From Bacteroidia bacterium (lineage in GTDB: Bacteria > Bacteroidota > Bacteroidia > Bacteroidales > Prolixibacteraceae), in NCBI GenBank assembly GCA_026391295.1, contig JAPLDS010000073.1, forward strand, positions 1 to 64,000: DNA of 64,000 nt, written 5' to 3'. Below the pieces are notes generated by a model. That model saw nothing but the letters and a program-made list of their open reading frames with translations. It was not told the origin of the DNA and made no database searches. The first letter of the stretch is position 1. Each line of letters begins with the position of its first letter. Both the position numbers and the translations under genes were made by a program. Shown one piece after another: positions 52,785-62,344 of this stretch.

Positions 52785-53517
52785 AGAGATGTCGGCCGGT
52801 TAGAGATATAAAAAGTTCGTCAAGTGACCGGTGTCCACCGCCAAGAGCTAATATTTCAGCTAGTGTTCCCTGAGCCAAGATTGTTCCTTGATCCATTATA
52901 ATGATCCTATCACATAAATATTCGGCTTCCTCCATATAATGCGAGGTAAGTATCAGCGAGGTATTTTGAGATTTCTTCAGACCTAACAAGATGTTCCATA
53001 TCTCACGGCGAGCATTGGGATCGAGTCCAGTTGTAGGTTCATCAAGCAATAAGATTTGCGGTTTATTCAAAAGTGCTACCCCTAAAGCTAAGCGCTGACG
53101 TTGACCTCCAGAGAGATTATCTACAAAAGCTTTTTTCTTATCTTCTAATCCAATCAAAGCAAAAACCTCGTCAACCCGATGGGCATCAAGCTTATAGAAA
53201 CTTGCAAAAAGACGCATGGTCTCATATGCGGTGAGCTTATCCATAAAACGAGTCTCTTGCAAGGAAAGGCCAATTAGTTGATGCAGTTCATGTTGGTTAT
53301 TTTTCCACTGCAAACCGGAGATAAAGATCTCCCCTTCATCGGGATTCTGTATCCCTTCAACCATCTCAACTAAAGTTGTTTTGCCAGCACCATTCGGGCC
53401 TAGTAAGGCCACAAACTCACCTGGTTTAATGGAAAGACTAACGCCTTTTACCGCATGAACATCTTTAAATGATTTCTTTACGTTACGTACTTCTACAATA
53501 AATGGCGCATCAATCAT
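52777..53517 (-). CDS. ABC transporter ATP-binding protein
   Basis: The 246-residue ATPase has Walker A LLGPNGAGKTT (about 37-47), signature LSGGQRQRLALG, Walker B ILLLDEPTTGLD and the switch His in LTSHYMEEAEYLCDR. This is the DrrA/CcmA-like exporter type. Overlap with the permease gene implies translational coupling. It is the first gene of the minus-strand pair; upstream DNA to the tRNA gene has no other frame. Confidence 0.92.
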   Translation of the reverse strand: MIDAPFIVEVRNVKKSFKDVHAVKGVSLSIKPGEFVALLGPNGAGKTTLVEMVEGIQNPDEGEIFISGLQWKNNQHELHQLIGLSLQETRFMDKLTAYETMRLFASFYKLDAHRVDEVFALIGLEDKKKAFVDNLSGGQRQRLALGVALLNKPQILLLDEPTTGLDPNARREIWNILLGLKKSQNTSLILTSHYMEEAEYLCDRIIIMDQGTILAQGTLAEILALGGGHRSLDELFISLTGRHLYE

Positions 53518-53645
53518 TTGTTGGATGAGATTAGATTTTCACGATGGTAAAATTATCCAAATATTTAAAAGAATGATATTAAAAATTAAATTTATTTTGA
53601 TGTTATTAGATTGTTAATTCACCCCTTATCTTTCCGGTTTTTTCT

Positions 53646-53653
53646 TATTTTTG
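53646..53653 (+). promoter_or_regulatory. Candidate -7 box for tRNA-Ser
   Basis: TATTTTTG lies 28 nt upstream of the mature tRNA 5' end and fits TAnnTTTG. No good -33 element was found. Confidence 0.4.
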
Positions 53654-53681
53654 TGTGCCACCGCAACCATTAAATTGCATA

Positions 53682-53768
53682 GGAGAGATGCCAGAGTGGT
53701 CGAATGGGACGGTCTCGAAAATCGTTGTACTGTTAACGGTACCGGGGGTTCGAATCCCTCTCTCTCCG
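53682..53768 (+). tRNA. tRNA-Ser (anticodon CGA)
   Basis: The acceptor stem GGAGAGA / TCTCTCC is perfect. The anticodon stem ACGGT / ATCGT encloses loop CTCGAAA, giving anticodon CGA (codon UCG). A long variable arm typical of tRNA-Ser and the T-loop TTCGAAT are present. The CCA end is not encoded. Confidence 0.95.
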
Positions 53769-53878
53769 CAAAATAAAACATTAAATAGTCTAATAAGACG
53801 ATTGAAAATCTTCAATGAAGTGCTTCACTAACAATCAAATTTTAAAAATCTACTCAATCCCCGTCAAAATTCACACTT

Positions 53879-55580
53879 ATGAGATCTAAGAAATTTAACA
53901 TCAAGTTATTTATCGGAATTGGATTTACCTTATTGCTTGCTTCACATCAAACTGATGGTCAAACAAGTAGTCTAAAAGATAGCAAAACACCAAAGTTAGT
54001 GGTCGGAATTGTAGTCGACCAAATGCGTTACGATTACCTTTCGAAATACTATGCCAAGTTCTCCGAGAATGGGTTTAAGAAGTTAATGAATCAAGGCTTC
54101 AATTGTAAAAATGCAAATTACAACTATTCACCAACCTATACCGGACCTGGTCATGCTTCAATATACACAGGTACCACGCCAGCCTATCATGGTATCATAG
54201 GCAATGACTGGTATGTTAGAGAAACTGGCAAGACAACTTATGTTACAGATGATGCGACCGAAAAAACAGTTGGCAGTTCTGCTGGTGGCGCTGGTAAAAT
54301 GTCGCCACGAAATCTCTTAGCCTCAACAATTGGGGATGAGCTTAAACTATATTCAAATCTTAAATCAAAGGTCGTTGCAGTGTCCTTGAAAGATAGGGCG
54401 TCTATCTTGCCCGGTGGACACCTATCAGATGGCTCGTATTGGTTTGATTCTGGATCAGGTAATTTTATCACCTCTACCTTCTACAAAAAAGAGTTGCCAA
54501 CTTGGGTGACTATTTTCAACGAGAGAAAATTAGCACATACTTACCTATCAAAACCGTGGAATACATTGTTGCCAATCGATCAATATACCGAAAGCGCCGC
54601 TGATGATAATCCTTATGAGGGTCTTTATGGAAAAGAGAAAAAACCTGTATTCCCGCATGATCTGCCTTCAATTTACAATCAAAAAGATTTTGGCATCATT
54701 CGCTCAACACCTTTTGGTAATTCAATAACCAAAGATATCGCGATAGCAGCTTTACAAGGCGAGAATCTTGGTAAAGGACCATATACCGACTTATTGGCCG
54801 TAAGCTTCTCTGCAACCGATTATGTGGGGCACAAAATGGGGCCTCAATCGGTGGAAGTGGAGGATACTTACCTTAGACTAGACCGAGATATTGCTGAATT
54901 ATTAACCCTTCTTGAAAAGAATTACGGAAAAGAGAACATTCTCGTATTTCTTACCGAAGACCATGCAGCGGCCTATGTATCAGCTTACCGCAGACCATGC
55001 AGCGGCCTATGTATCAGCGGAATTAACTGATAACAAAATGAATGCTGGTTATTTTAATGGTCTTGCATTTTCAGACTCTGTAAAAGGCTACCTCAACAAA
55101 TCGTATGGAGATACAAGTTTAGTCTCTTTTATGGTTAACAACCAAATTTATCTGAATCGGAAACGGATTCAACAAAAGAATTTAGATCTCAAATCAATCA
55201 CAGCCGACCTTGCAAATTATGTTTTGCAATTTAATGGGGTAGCAAATGTGTACACGGCAGAACAATTAAATGGTGACGTTTTAAAAAACAAATCAGCTGA
55301 ATTAATTCAAAATGGATTTTACCGAAAAAGATCGGGCGATCTAGCCATCTTGCTTGAACCAGCTTGGCTAGAAGAACTGTCAACTACTGGCACTACTCAT
55401 GGAAGCACCTACACTTACGACACTCATATTCCATTGCTCTGGTATGGTGCACAGATCAAACCAGGCTATACTTCTGCAGCTATTGACATTACTGACATTG
55501 CACCAACAATTGCTGCATTGTTAAATATCATGGCACCTAACGCATGTATTGGCAAACCCATCGTAAGCATCACAAAATAG
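53879..55580 (+). pseudogene. pafA: PafA-type alkaline phosphatase gene with a frameshifting duplication
   Basis: The first frame (53879-55030) encodes a signal peptide, VVGIVVDQMRYDYLS with a metal Asp, PTYTGPGHASIYTG with the likely catalytic Thr, and SATDYVGHKMGP with further metal ligands. At FLTEDHAAAYVSA it leaves the family sequence and stops. A second frame continues with LTADHAAAYVSAELTDNK to 55580, including YTYDTHIPLLWYG, the last metal His. The break is a 34-bp tandem duplication (54950-54983 and 54984-55017). Removing one copy restores a single protein of about 555 residues. As it stands the protein lacks its last metal ligand and is probably inactive. PafA is a periplasmic phosphomonoesterase. 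Confidence 0.85.
54950..55017. repeat. 34-bp tandem duplication inside pafA
   Basis: Copies at 54950-54983 and 54984-55017 differ at one base (A54957 against C54991). The unit length is not a multiple of three and causes the frameshift. The arrangement could revert by slippage or recombination. Confidence 0.9.
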
Positions 55581-55652
55581 TTATAACAAGAAATAGCCGA
55601 GGGAGAAATAGCTTCCAAGAGTGATAAAAATTAATGACCCCGAACTGCTTAA

Positions 55653-58160
55653 ATGAATCTTTCTCCTGAAACGTATGCTGATGTGATCCTGCCTCTTCCC
55701 TTGGCAGGATCTTTCACCTATACTATCCCAGAAGAACTCGAAGGCCAGATTCAGCCTGGGATGCGGGTGATTGTTCAGTTTGGAGCAAAGAAATTCTACT
55801 CGGCTTTAGTGCATAAGATTCATGATCAAAAGCCAATCAATTATCAAACAAAGCCGATTGAATATAGCATAGATTCAAGCCCAATAATCGCTAATTCGAG
55901 CTTTGCTTTTTGGGAATGGATTGCAGGATACTACCATTGTGCACTAGGTGAAGTTCTGAAAGCAGCCCTTCCTTCGGGCTTGAAATTAGAGAGCGAAACG
56001 CGGATTAATTTCAATGCGGAGTTCATTGAGCAAGAAGAAACAATGCTTACCCCTAAAGAGCAACTTTTATTTGAGCTAATTCGTGAAAAACACAGTCTGT
56101 CAATTGCAGATCTAAACAATTCATTGCTTAAAAAAGGGGCGTTAGTGCTCGTCAAAGAGTTATTGCAAAAAGGAGCTGTCTCAATTGAAGAGGAGATGAA
56201 AGAGAGTTATCGACTAAAGACACAAACCTATATTACGCTCCACGACAATTTAAATACCGAAACAAAGGTCAGCAACACTTTAGATTCCATCAAGAAAATT
56301 CCGTTACAGCATCAGCTGCTACTCGGATTTCTTGCGCTGACAGAGGATCAAAAATCGGAACCTCGCGAAGGGATTACGAAAAAAGAGCTACTCAGTCATA
56401 CCGGGATATCAGTTGCAGTATTCAATGGGCTGATCAAAAAAAATATTCTAACTGCGATTGAGAAATCGGCCGATCGACTTGCCTCCTTTGATGGAGAACT
56501 AAAAGCCATCTCGCAATTAAGTCAGGCCCAAACAGAGGCCTACGATGCGATAAAACTTTCGTTCGACCAGAAGCCTGTCACACTGCTGCACGGAGTTACC
56601 TCAAGCGGAAAGACAGAGATCTATATTAAACTTATTCAAGAGTGCCTCGAACAAGGAAAACAAGTGTTGTACTTACTTCCAGAAATTGGGTTGTCGACTC
56701 AAATTATTGGCCGTTTAACGCGAGTATTTGGAGATAAAGCAGGTATTTATCATTCAGAATTTAGTGATTCTGAGCGAGTAGAGATCTGGAATAAGGTGCT
56801 CAATTTTGGCAAGATTAAAGAAGCAAATCGAACCGAAAACGACTATCAGCTTATTGTAGGCACTCGATCATCCTTGTTTCTGCCGTTCACCAATTTAGGC
56901 TTAATTGTCATTGATGAAGAACACGAAAATAGTTTCAAACAGTATGATCCAGCACCTCGCTATCATGCTCGTGATGCAGCAGTGATTCTTGGACATCTGC
57001 AAAATGCACCTGTATTATTAGGCACTGCAACCCCAGCTGTTGAGACCTATTTTAATGCCCAATCCGGAAAATTTGGACTAGTCACATTAAGTGAGCGACA
57101 TCAGAAGATTGAGATGCCGGAGATCTTAACAGCAGACTTTAAAGATGCTTATCGAAGAAAGCAAATGAATTCACATCTGACGCCTTTATTGTTTGCAGAA
57201 ATGACCGAGGCCTTGGAGCGAAAGGAGCAAATCATACTATTTCAAAACAGAAGAGGATTTTCACCATTTGTAGAGTGCCGGCTGTGTGCTTGGATTCCCA
57301 AGTGTGCCCATTGCGATGTTAGCTTAACCTATCACAAGCACAACAACTCATTGGTATGTCACTATTGTGGCTATTCGATTAATCACCCTGGGGCCTGTTC
57401 AAGTTGCGGTGGCAAAGAGTTAACTAACAAAGGATTTGGGACCGAAAAAGTTGAGGAAGACTTGCAGCAAATCTTTCCAGATGCGAAAATAGATCGAATG
57501 GATCTTGATACAACACGCTCGAAACATGGGTTCGAGAAGATCATCAAGCGATTCGAGAACAAAGAGATTGATATTCTTATTGGAACACAAATGGTGACCA
57601 AGGGTTTAGATTTTGAAAACGTGAGCATTGTGGGGATACTTAACGCCGATAATCTCTTAAATCAACCCGATTTCAGGGCTTACGAACGTAGCTATCAGCT
57701 AATGGCTCAGGTAGGTGGACGAGCAGGGAGAAAAAATAAACGCGGGAAAGTGATCATCCAGACTTCAGAGCCTACACATCCGATCATTCTAAATGTTACA
57801 AACAATGATTACGAAGCGATGTACCGCGGACAAATAGCAGAGAGAGAACATTTTAAATACCCGCCGTTCCATCGTATGATTGGCATAACACTTAAGCATA
57901 GAGATAAAAGGGAGCTGGATCGTATCACTGACGAACTTTCGAACCGACTTCGCGAACGATTTGGCGCAAGAATTCTCGGACCAGAATATCCATTGATCAA
58001 CAGAATAAAACTGCAGTTTATAAAGCAGATATGGATAAAAATAGAGCGTGAAATCTCTGTGGTAAGCGCAAAAAGGCAGATGCAGGAGATTCTCGATCAA
58101 GTAAAATTGCGCGATGGGAACAAGGCCATTCAAATCGGCATTGATGTTGATCCAATTTGA
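55653..58160 (+). CDS. priA: Primosomal protein N' (PriA helicase)
   Basis: The 835-residue protein restarts stalled replication forks. It has the N-terminal 3'-DNA-binding domain (YADVILPLPLAGSFTYTIP), helicase motif I GVTSSGKTEIY (about 315-325), motif II DEEHENSFK, and the zinc-binding Cys cluster between about 544 and 590 (CRLCAWIPKCAHC, CHYCGY, CSSCGG). The helicase C domain follows with GTQMVTKGLDFENV. It is complete and of normal length for Bacteroidota. It is encoded 72 nt after the pafA remnant. Confidence 0.95.
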   Translation: MNLSPETYADVILPLPLAGSFTYTIPEELEGQIQPGMRVIVQFGAKKFYSALVHKIHDQKPINYQTKPIEYSIDSSPIIANSSFAFWEWIAGYYHCALGEVLKAALPSGLKLESETRINFNAEFIEQEETMLTPKEQLLFELIREKHSLSIADLNNSLLKKGALVLVKELLQKGAVSIEEEMKESYRLKTQTYITLHDNLNTETKVSNTLDSIKKIPLQHQLLLGFLALTEDQKSEPREGITKKELLSHTGISVAVFNGLIKKNILTAIEKSADRLASFDGELKAISQLSQAQTEAYDAIKLSFDQKPVTLLHGVTSSGKTEIYIKLIQECLEQGKQVLYLLPEIGLSTQIIGRLTRVFGDKAGIYHSEFSDSERVEIWNKVLNFGKIKEANRTENDYQLIVGTRSSLFLPFTNLGLIVIDEEHENSFKQYDPAPRYHARDAAVILGHLQNAPVLLGTATPAVETYFNAQSGKFGLVTLSERHQKIEMPEILTADFKDAYRRKQMNSHLTPLLFAEMTEALERKEQIILFQNRRGFSPFVECRLCAWIPKCAHCDVSLTYHKHNNSLVCHYCGYSINHPGACSSCGGKELTNKGFGTEKVEEDLQQIFPDAKIDRMDLDTTRSKHGFEKIIKRFENKEIDILIGTQMVTKGLDFENVSIVGILNADNLLNQPDFRAYERSYQLMAQVGGRAGRKNKRGKVIIQTSEPTHPIILNVTNNDYEAMYRGQIAEREHFKYPPFHRMIGITLKHRDKRELDRITDELSNRLRERFGARILGPEYPLINRIKLQFIKQIWIKIEREISVVSAKRQMQEILDQVKLRDGNKAIQIGIDVDPI

Positions 58161-58328
58161 CCAGTCGGCTTGAAATCCTTAGGAATACCGGAACAGCAAT
58201 CAATCACAAGCAGCTATTTATCAACACTATAGCGATAAGAATAGAATTAAAATATCATTAATTTCGTTTTTTTAACACCGGATTTAACCCATTTGAAATG
58301 GAATGGAAGCTAATTCAGGTTAAAATGC

Positions 58329-58336
58329 TAAATTTG
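58329..58336 (+). promoter_or_regulatory. Candidate -7 box of the parAB operon
   Basis: TAAATTTG fits TAnnTTTG and lies 25 nt before the parA start codon. No -33 TTTG at the right spacing was found. Confidence 0.4.
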
Positions 58337-58361
58337 AACCGATCTTTAAAAATTAGAATCA

Positions 58362-59162
58362 ATGGCAAAAGTAATTGCGATAGCAAACCAAAAAGGCGGG
58401 GTAGGAAAAACGACAACAGCGATTAACTTGGCTGCTAGTCTTGCTGTTTTGGAGTATCGGGTATTGCTTATTGATGCCGATCCACAAGCGAATGCTACTT
58501 CAGGAGTAGGTTTTGACGTACGCAACGTTAAGACTAGTATTTATGAATGTGTGGTAGATGATGTGGATCCAAGATCGATCATTTTAAATACAAAAACGCC
58601 AAATTTTGATCTTCTCCCTTCACATATCGACCTTGTAGGTGCAGAAATTGAGATGTTGAATCTTCCTAACCGGGAGAAGGTACTGAAACAAGTCATTGAC
58701 AAAGTAAGTTCTGATTATGATTTTATTTTGATCGATTGCTCTCCATCACTTGGATTAATAACTGTCAATGCTTTAACGGCTGCTGATTCAGTTGTGATTC
58801 CGGTACAGTGTGAATATTTCGCCTTAGAAGGACTAGGTAAACTACTCAATACCATAAAGATAATCCAAAGCCGACTAAACCCAGAGTTACAGATCGAAGG
58901 ATTTTTACTCACTATGTTTGATTCGAGGCTCAACTTATCCAATCAAGTTTACGAAGAGGTTAAGAAGCATTTTCAAGAGATGGTGTTTGAAACCGTTATC
59001 ACTCGAAACATCCGCCTTTCTGAGGCCCCGAGCTATGGCCTACCAGCGGTGGAATATGATATCACCTCAAAGGGAGCTCAGTCGTACCTAAATTTCGCAC
59101 GTGAGTTATTGCAAAATAACAACATGACGAAGATCGACCAGGCTGAAAAACTAGAACTATAA
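58362..59162 (+). CDS. parA: ParA/Soj-family chromosome-partitioning ATPase
   Basis: The 266-residue ATPase has the deviant Walker A KGGVGKTTTAINLA (about 11-24), DADPQANATSG and FILIDCSPSLG. It binds DNA as an ATP dimer and moves or separates ParB-parS complexes; in chromosomes it also affects replication initiation. parB starts 18 nt downstream. No canonical parS (TGTTTCACGTGAAACA) was found in the window. Confidence 0.93.
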   Translation: MAKVIAIANQKGGVGKTTTAINLAASLAVLEYRVLLIDADPQANATSGVGFDVRNVKTSIYECVVDDVDPRSIILNTKTPNFDLLPSHIDLVGAEIEMLNLPNREKVLKQVIDKVSSDYDFILIDCSPSLGLITVNALTAADSVVIPVQCEYFALEGLGKLLNTIKIIQSRLNPELQIEGFLLTMFDSRLNLSNQVYEEVKKHFQEMVFETVITRNIRLSEAPSYGLPAVEYDITSKGAQSYLNFARELLQNNNMTKIDQAEKLEL

Positions 59163-59180
59163 TTTAAAAGATATTGAATT

Positions 59181-60053
59181 ATGATAAAAAGAAACGCACT
59201 TGGAAGAGGCTTAGGCGCCCTAATTGAAGGCAGTGACATGCCTGTTGGTGCCCCAGTTTCAAATGAGATAGCTATCAATGAAATTGTGGCGAATCCGTTT
59301 CAACCGCGTATCCATTTTGATGAAGAGGCACTTTTTGATCTTTCTAACTCGATCAAAGAGCTAGGCATCATACAACCGATTACCCTGCGCAAGCTTGCTG
59401 ATCACAAATATCAGATCATAGCGGGTGAAAGGCGTTTTAGAGCCTCTAAGCTTGCTGGCTTAACAACAATTCCAGCCTTTATAAGAGAGGCAGGCGATGA
59501 GACCATGCTAGAAATGGCTTTGGTTGAAAATATTCAACGTGAAGATCTTGACGCTATTGAGATTGCCTTAAGCTATCAGAGACTAATTGACGAGTGTAAC
59601 CTAACACAAGAGACATTAAGTGAAAAGGTTGGGAAGAAACGTTCAACTGTCTCAAACTATTTAAGATTACTAAAGCTGCCAGCAACTGTACAAAAAGCGA
59701 TCAGAGAGCAGGAGATCACCATGGGCCACGCACGTGCCTTGGTGAACATACCTGAGCCTGAGACACAGATCATGATCTACAGACAGGTTGTCAAATACGA
59801 TTTTTCGGTACGAAAAACTGAAGATATTGTTAGAAAAATCAACTTAGAAGATGCTGAAGATCAAACTGGCGCAAAAAAGATAGCCCCATTCCCTGATGAG
59901 TATCGAGAGCTTAAAAATCACCTAACCAATTATTTTAAGACAAACGTGGTCTTTAAGATTAATGATCTTGGGAAAGGTAAAATTGAGATTCCATTTGGAG
60001 ATCCTAAAGACTTAGAGCGGATAATTGGAATATTTGACAAGCTAAATCTCTGA
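59181..60053 (+). CDS. parB: ParB-family chromosome-partitioning protein
   Basis: The 290-residue protein has an N-terminal ParB/Srx CTPase domain (NPFQPRIHFDEEAL, GERRFRASKLAG, ENIQREDLDAIE), a helix-turn-helix (LSEKVGKKRSTVSNYLRLLKLP) and a C-terminal dimerisation part. It loads at parS and spreads as a CTP-dependent clamp. The KRNALGRGLGALI start is the usual ParA-interacting tip. Adjacent DUF5683 and MltD-like genes follow in a conserved Bacteroidota order. Confidence 0.94.
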   Translation: MIKRNALGRGLGALIEGSDMPVGAPVSNEIAINEIVANPFQPRIHFDEEALFDLSNSIKELGIIQPITLRKLADHKYQIIAGERRFRASKLAGLTTIPAFIREAGDETMLEMALVENIQREDLDAIEIALSYQRLIDECNLTQETLSEKVGKKRSTVSNYLRLLKLPATVQKAIREQEITMGHARALVNIPEPETQIMIYRQVVKYDFSVRKTEDIVRKINLEDAEDQTGAKKIAPFPDEYRELKNHLTNYFKTNVVFKINDLGKGKIEIPFGDPKDLERIIGIFDKLNL

Positions 60054-60073
60054 AATAAATAGTGCAGACAAGC

Positions 60074-60715
60074 ATGCTGAGAACTATTCTTGCAGGACTT
60101 TTTATTTTAGTCATTCTCACAGCGGGTAATTTGGCATCCAATGCCCAACCGTTGAAAATATCGAATGACAGTCTTAAGGTGACAGCTCCTGTTCAAAAGG
60201 TGCAAAGATCCCCAAAGAAAGCCTCAATCTATGCCGCACTTTTCCCTGGTCTAGGACAGATATACAATAAAAAATATTGGAAGCTTCCCATTGTCTATGG
60301 TGGCTATGCAGGCTTAATCTATGTCTTAGGATGGAACAACAACAATTACTCTGATTACTCACAAGGCTATCGCATAATTGCTCAGTATACTAGCGCTGCA
60401 GAATTCAAGCCTGATGAGCGACTATTTTTAACCAATTTGATTAAAAATCCATCCATACGGCTAGATAATCCATCCACATTCACCTATATTTCCGATCAAT
60501 TAAAAAGCGGGAAAGATTTCTTTCGTCGCAACAGAGACCTTACGATCATCTGCATTGCAATGATGCATGTATTAAGTATTATTGATGCTAGTGTCGATGC
60601 GAATCTATTTGATTTCGACATCAACAATGACATTAGCATGAGAATCGAGCCTATGCCAATAAATCTTGGCACTCAAAACACTGGAATGGGACTTAATGTA
60701 GCCATTCGCTTTTAA
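60074..60715 (+). CDS. DUF5683-family membrane protein
   Basis: The 213-residue product (a GTG at 60062 would add 4 residues) has a signal peptide or signal anchor (about 4-24), then the DUF5683 core: KASIYAALFPGLGQIYNKKYW, PIVYGGYAGLIYVLGW and a helix near 150-165. The family is found in Bacteroidota next to parB, and its function is not known. The core resembles small TM2-like membrane domains. Neighbour genes suggest a link to cell-envelope or division tasks. Confidence 0.82.
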   Translation: MLRTILAGLFILVILTAGNLASNAQPLKISNDSLKVTAPVQKVQRSPKKASIYAALFPGLGQIYNKKYWKLPIVYGGYAGLIYVLGWNNNNYSDYSQGYRIIAQYTSAAEFKPDERLFLTNLIKNPSIRLDNPSTFTYISDQLKSGKDFFRRNRDLTIICIAMMHVLSIIDASVDANLFDFDINNDISMRIEPMPINLGTQNTGMGLNVAIRF

Positions 60716-60727
60716 TATTTCCAAATC

Positions 60728-62332
60728 ATGAAACAGATCTATCAACTCATAATTGCACTAATATTCTTGACTATAAGCATCAATGGCTATAGTCAAACAG
60801 AGGAGACACTCGTTAAGCCAGAATCAACAATCGAAGGAGCCCAGCAAAATGATTCGACTAAAATTAATCCTTCTGGACTTAATTTCAATGACAATATTGA
60901 TACGATTCTCTCAGACAAGCTTGACTCTATGATGCATACTTGGTATGTCGAGAACTCTTTCCCTGTAGATAGTTTAAATGCAGCATATGCAGCTGATTCA
61001 ACCTCCGAAGCAGTGCCAGATTCGATTTATGTACAACGATTACAGAGCCTGGATTCCTATATAGCCTTGCCATACAATGACATGGTTAAGAAATTAATTA
61101 ATTTCTATTTTAATCGTAGAAAAGGGATGGTTTCGGTCATGATGGGATTATCGAACTACTACTTCCCTCTTTTTGAAGAAACATTAGCTAAATATGATCT
61201 TCCAGCAGAACTAAAATACATGCCCATTATTGAATCGGCTCTAAATCCAAAGATTGTCTCTAGAGCAGGAGCATCAGGTCTTTGGCAGTTTATGTATGGC
61301 ACAGGAAAGATGTATGGATTAGAAGTTAATTCCTACATCGACGAACGGAACGATCCAATTAAGTCAACAGATGCAGCTGCTCGATACCTTAGAGATCTGT
61401 ATGCTATTTATGGAGATTGGCATGTCGTAATTGCCGCCTATAATTGCGGACCGGGTAACATCAACAAGGCAGTAAGGCGCTCTGGTGGGAAGCAAAGCTA
61501 TTGGGAGATCTATGCAAAACTGCCTAAAGAAACACGAGGATATATTCCAGTTTTTATTGCTGCTAATTATGTAATGAATTATGCCAAAGAGCATAGGATT
61601 GTAAGTGCAAGACCAAATTTCAATTTTTTAACGGATACAATTGTCGTCACATCCTATTTACATTTCGAGCAAATTTCGAATGTTCTGAATATACCTGTTC
61701 AAGAAATAAGACAATTAAACCCGCAATATAAGCGAGATATAATACCTGCAAAACCAGACAAGCAGTACGTATTAAAATTACCGATTGATAAAATCTCCCC
61801 TTTTATTGATGCACAAAATCAAATATTCGCCCTTGACAGAGAGAAATATTTTCCAGACAATCAATTAGTCCCAATAAAAGATGATCGAGGGTATCGTTAT
61901 GCCGATACTGGAGGTAAGCGTAAAATTTACTATACGGTAAAATCTGGGGACAAACCGAATTCTATAGCTGCAAACTATAAAGTGGAGATTAGTGATATCA
62001 GTGAATGGAATCACCTTAAGCACAATCGAATAAAAGTCGGGCAACGCTTAGTTCTTTACATAGATCAAAAGCAATCAAAGACAGTGGCAGCAAAAGTGAA
62101 TGAGCCTCAAAAACAATCGATAGAAACGGTTAAAAAAGAGGTTGCATCTGAGACCACATCAGATCAAAATGCAGGCTTTACATACTATATCGTGCGAAAT
62201 GGTGATAATTTAAATAAGATAGCCAAACAATTCACAGGAGTAACTGACATTGAAATTAAAGCCATCAACAACATAAAAAACGAGAGAAACCTTGTTATTG
62301 GACAAAAATTAAAAATACCAATAAAGAGTTAA
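60728..62332 (+). CDS. MltD-like lytic transglycosylase with two LysM domains
   Basis: The 534-residue protein has a signal peptide (about 1-22), an SLT domain (about 150-290) and two LysM peptidoglycan-binding domains (about 398-445 and 486-532). The catalytic Glu is in YMPIIESALNP, followed by SRAGASGLWQFM and AAYNCGPGN. It cleaves the glycan strand to form 1,6-anhydro-MurNAc ends during wall remodelling. No lipobox is present, unlike E. coli MltD. It is 12 nt behind the DUF5683 gene. Confidence 0.92.
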   Translation: MKQIYQLIIALIFLTISINGYSQTEETLVKPESTIEGAQQNDSTKINPSGLNFNDNIDTILSDKLDSMMHTWYVENSFPVDSLNAAYAADSTSEAVPDSIYVQRLQSLDSYIALPYNDMVKKLINFYFNRRKGMVSVMMGLSNYYFPLFEETLAKYDLPAELKYMPIIESALNPKIVSRAGASGLWQFMYGTGKMYGLEVNSYIDERNDPIKSTDAAARYLRDLYAIYGDWHVVIAAYNCGPGNINKAVRRSGGKQSYWEIYAKLPKETRGYIPVFIAANYVMNYAKEHRIVSARPNFNFLTDTIVVTSYLHFEQISNVLNIPVQEIRQLNPQYKRDIIPAKPDKQYVLKLPIDKISPFIDAQNQIFALDREKYFPDNQLVPIKDDRGYRYADTGGKRKIYYTVKSGDKPNSIAANYKVEISDISEWNHLKHNRIKVGQRLVLYIDQKQSKTVAAKVNEPQKQSIETVKKEVASETTSDQNAGFTYYIVRNGDNLNKIAKQFTGVTDIEIKAINNIKNERNLVIGQKLKIPIKS

Positions 62333-62344
62333 ATTTTAAGTTAA

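Noticed and set aside
54912-55580. Second pafA frame as an independent gene
   Set aside because: Its upstream part is a duplication artefact and the remainder is the C-terminal part of the same phosphatase.
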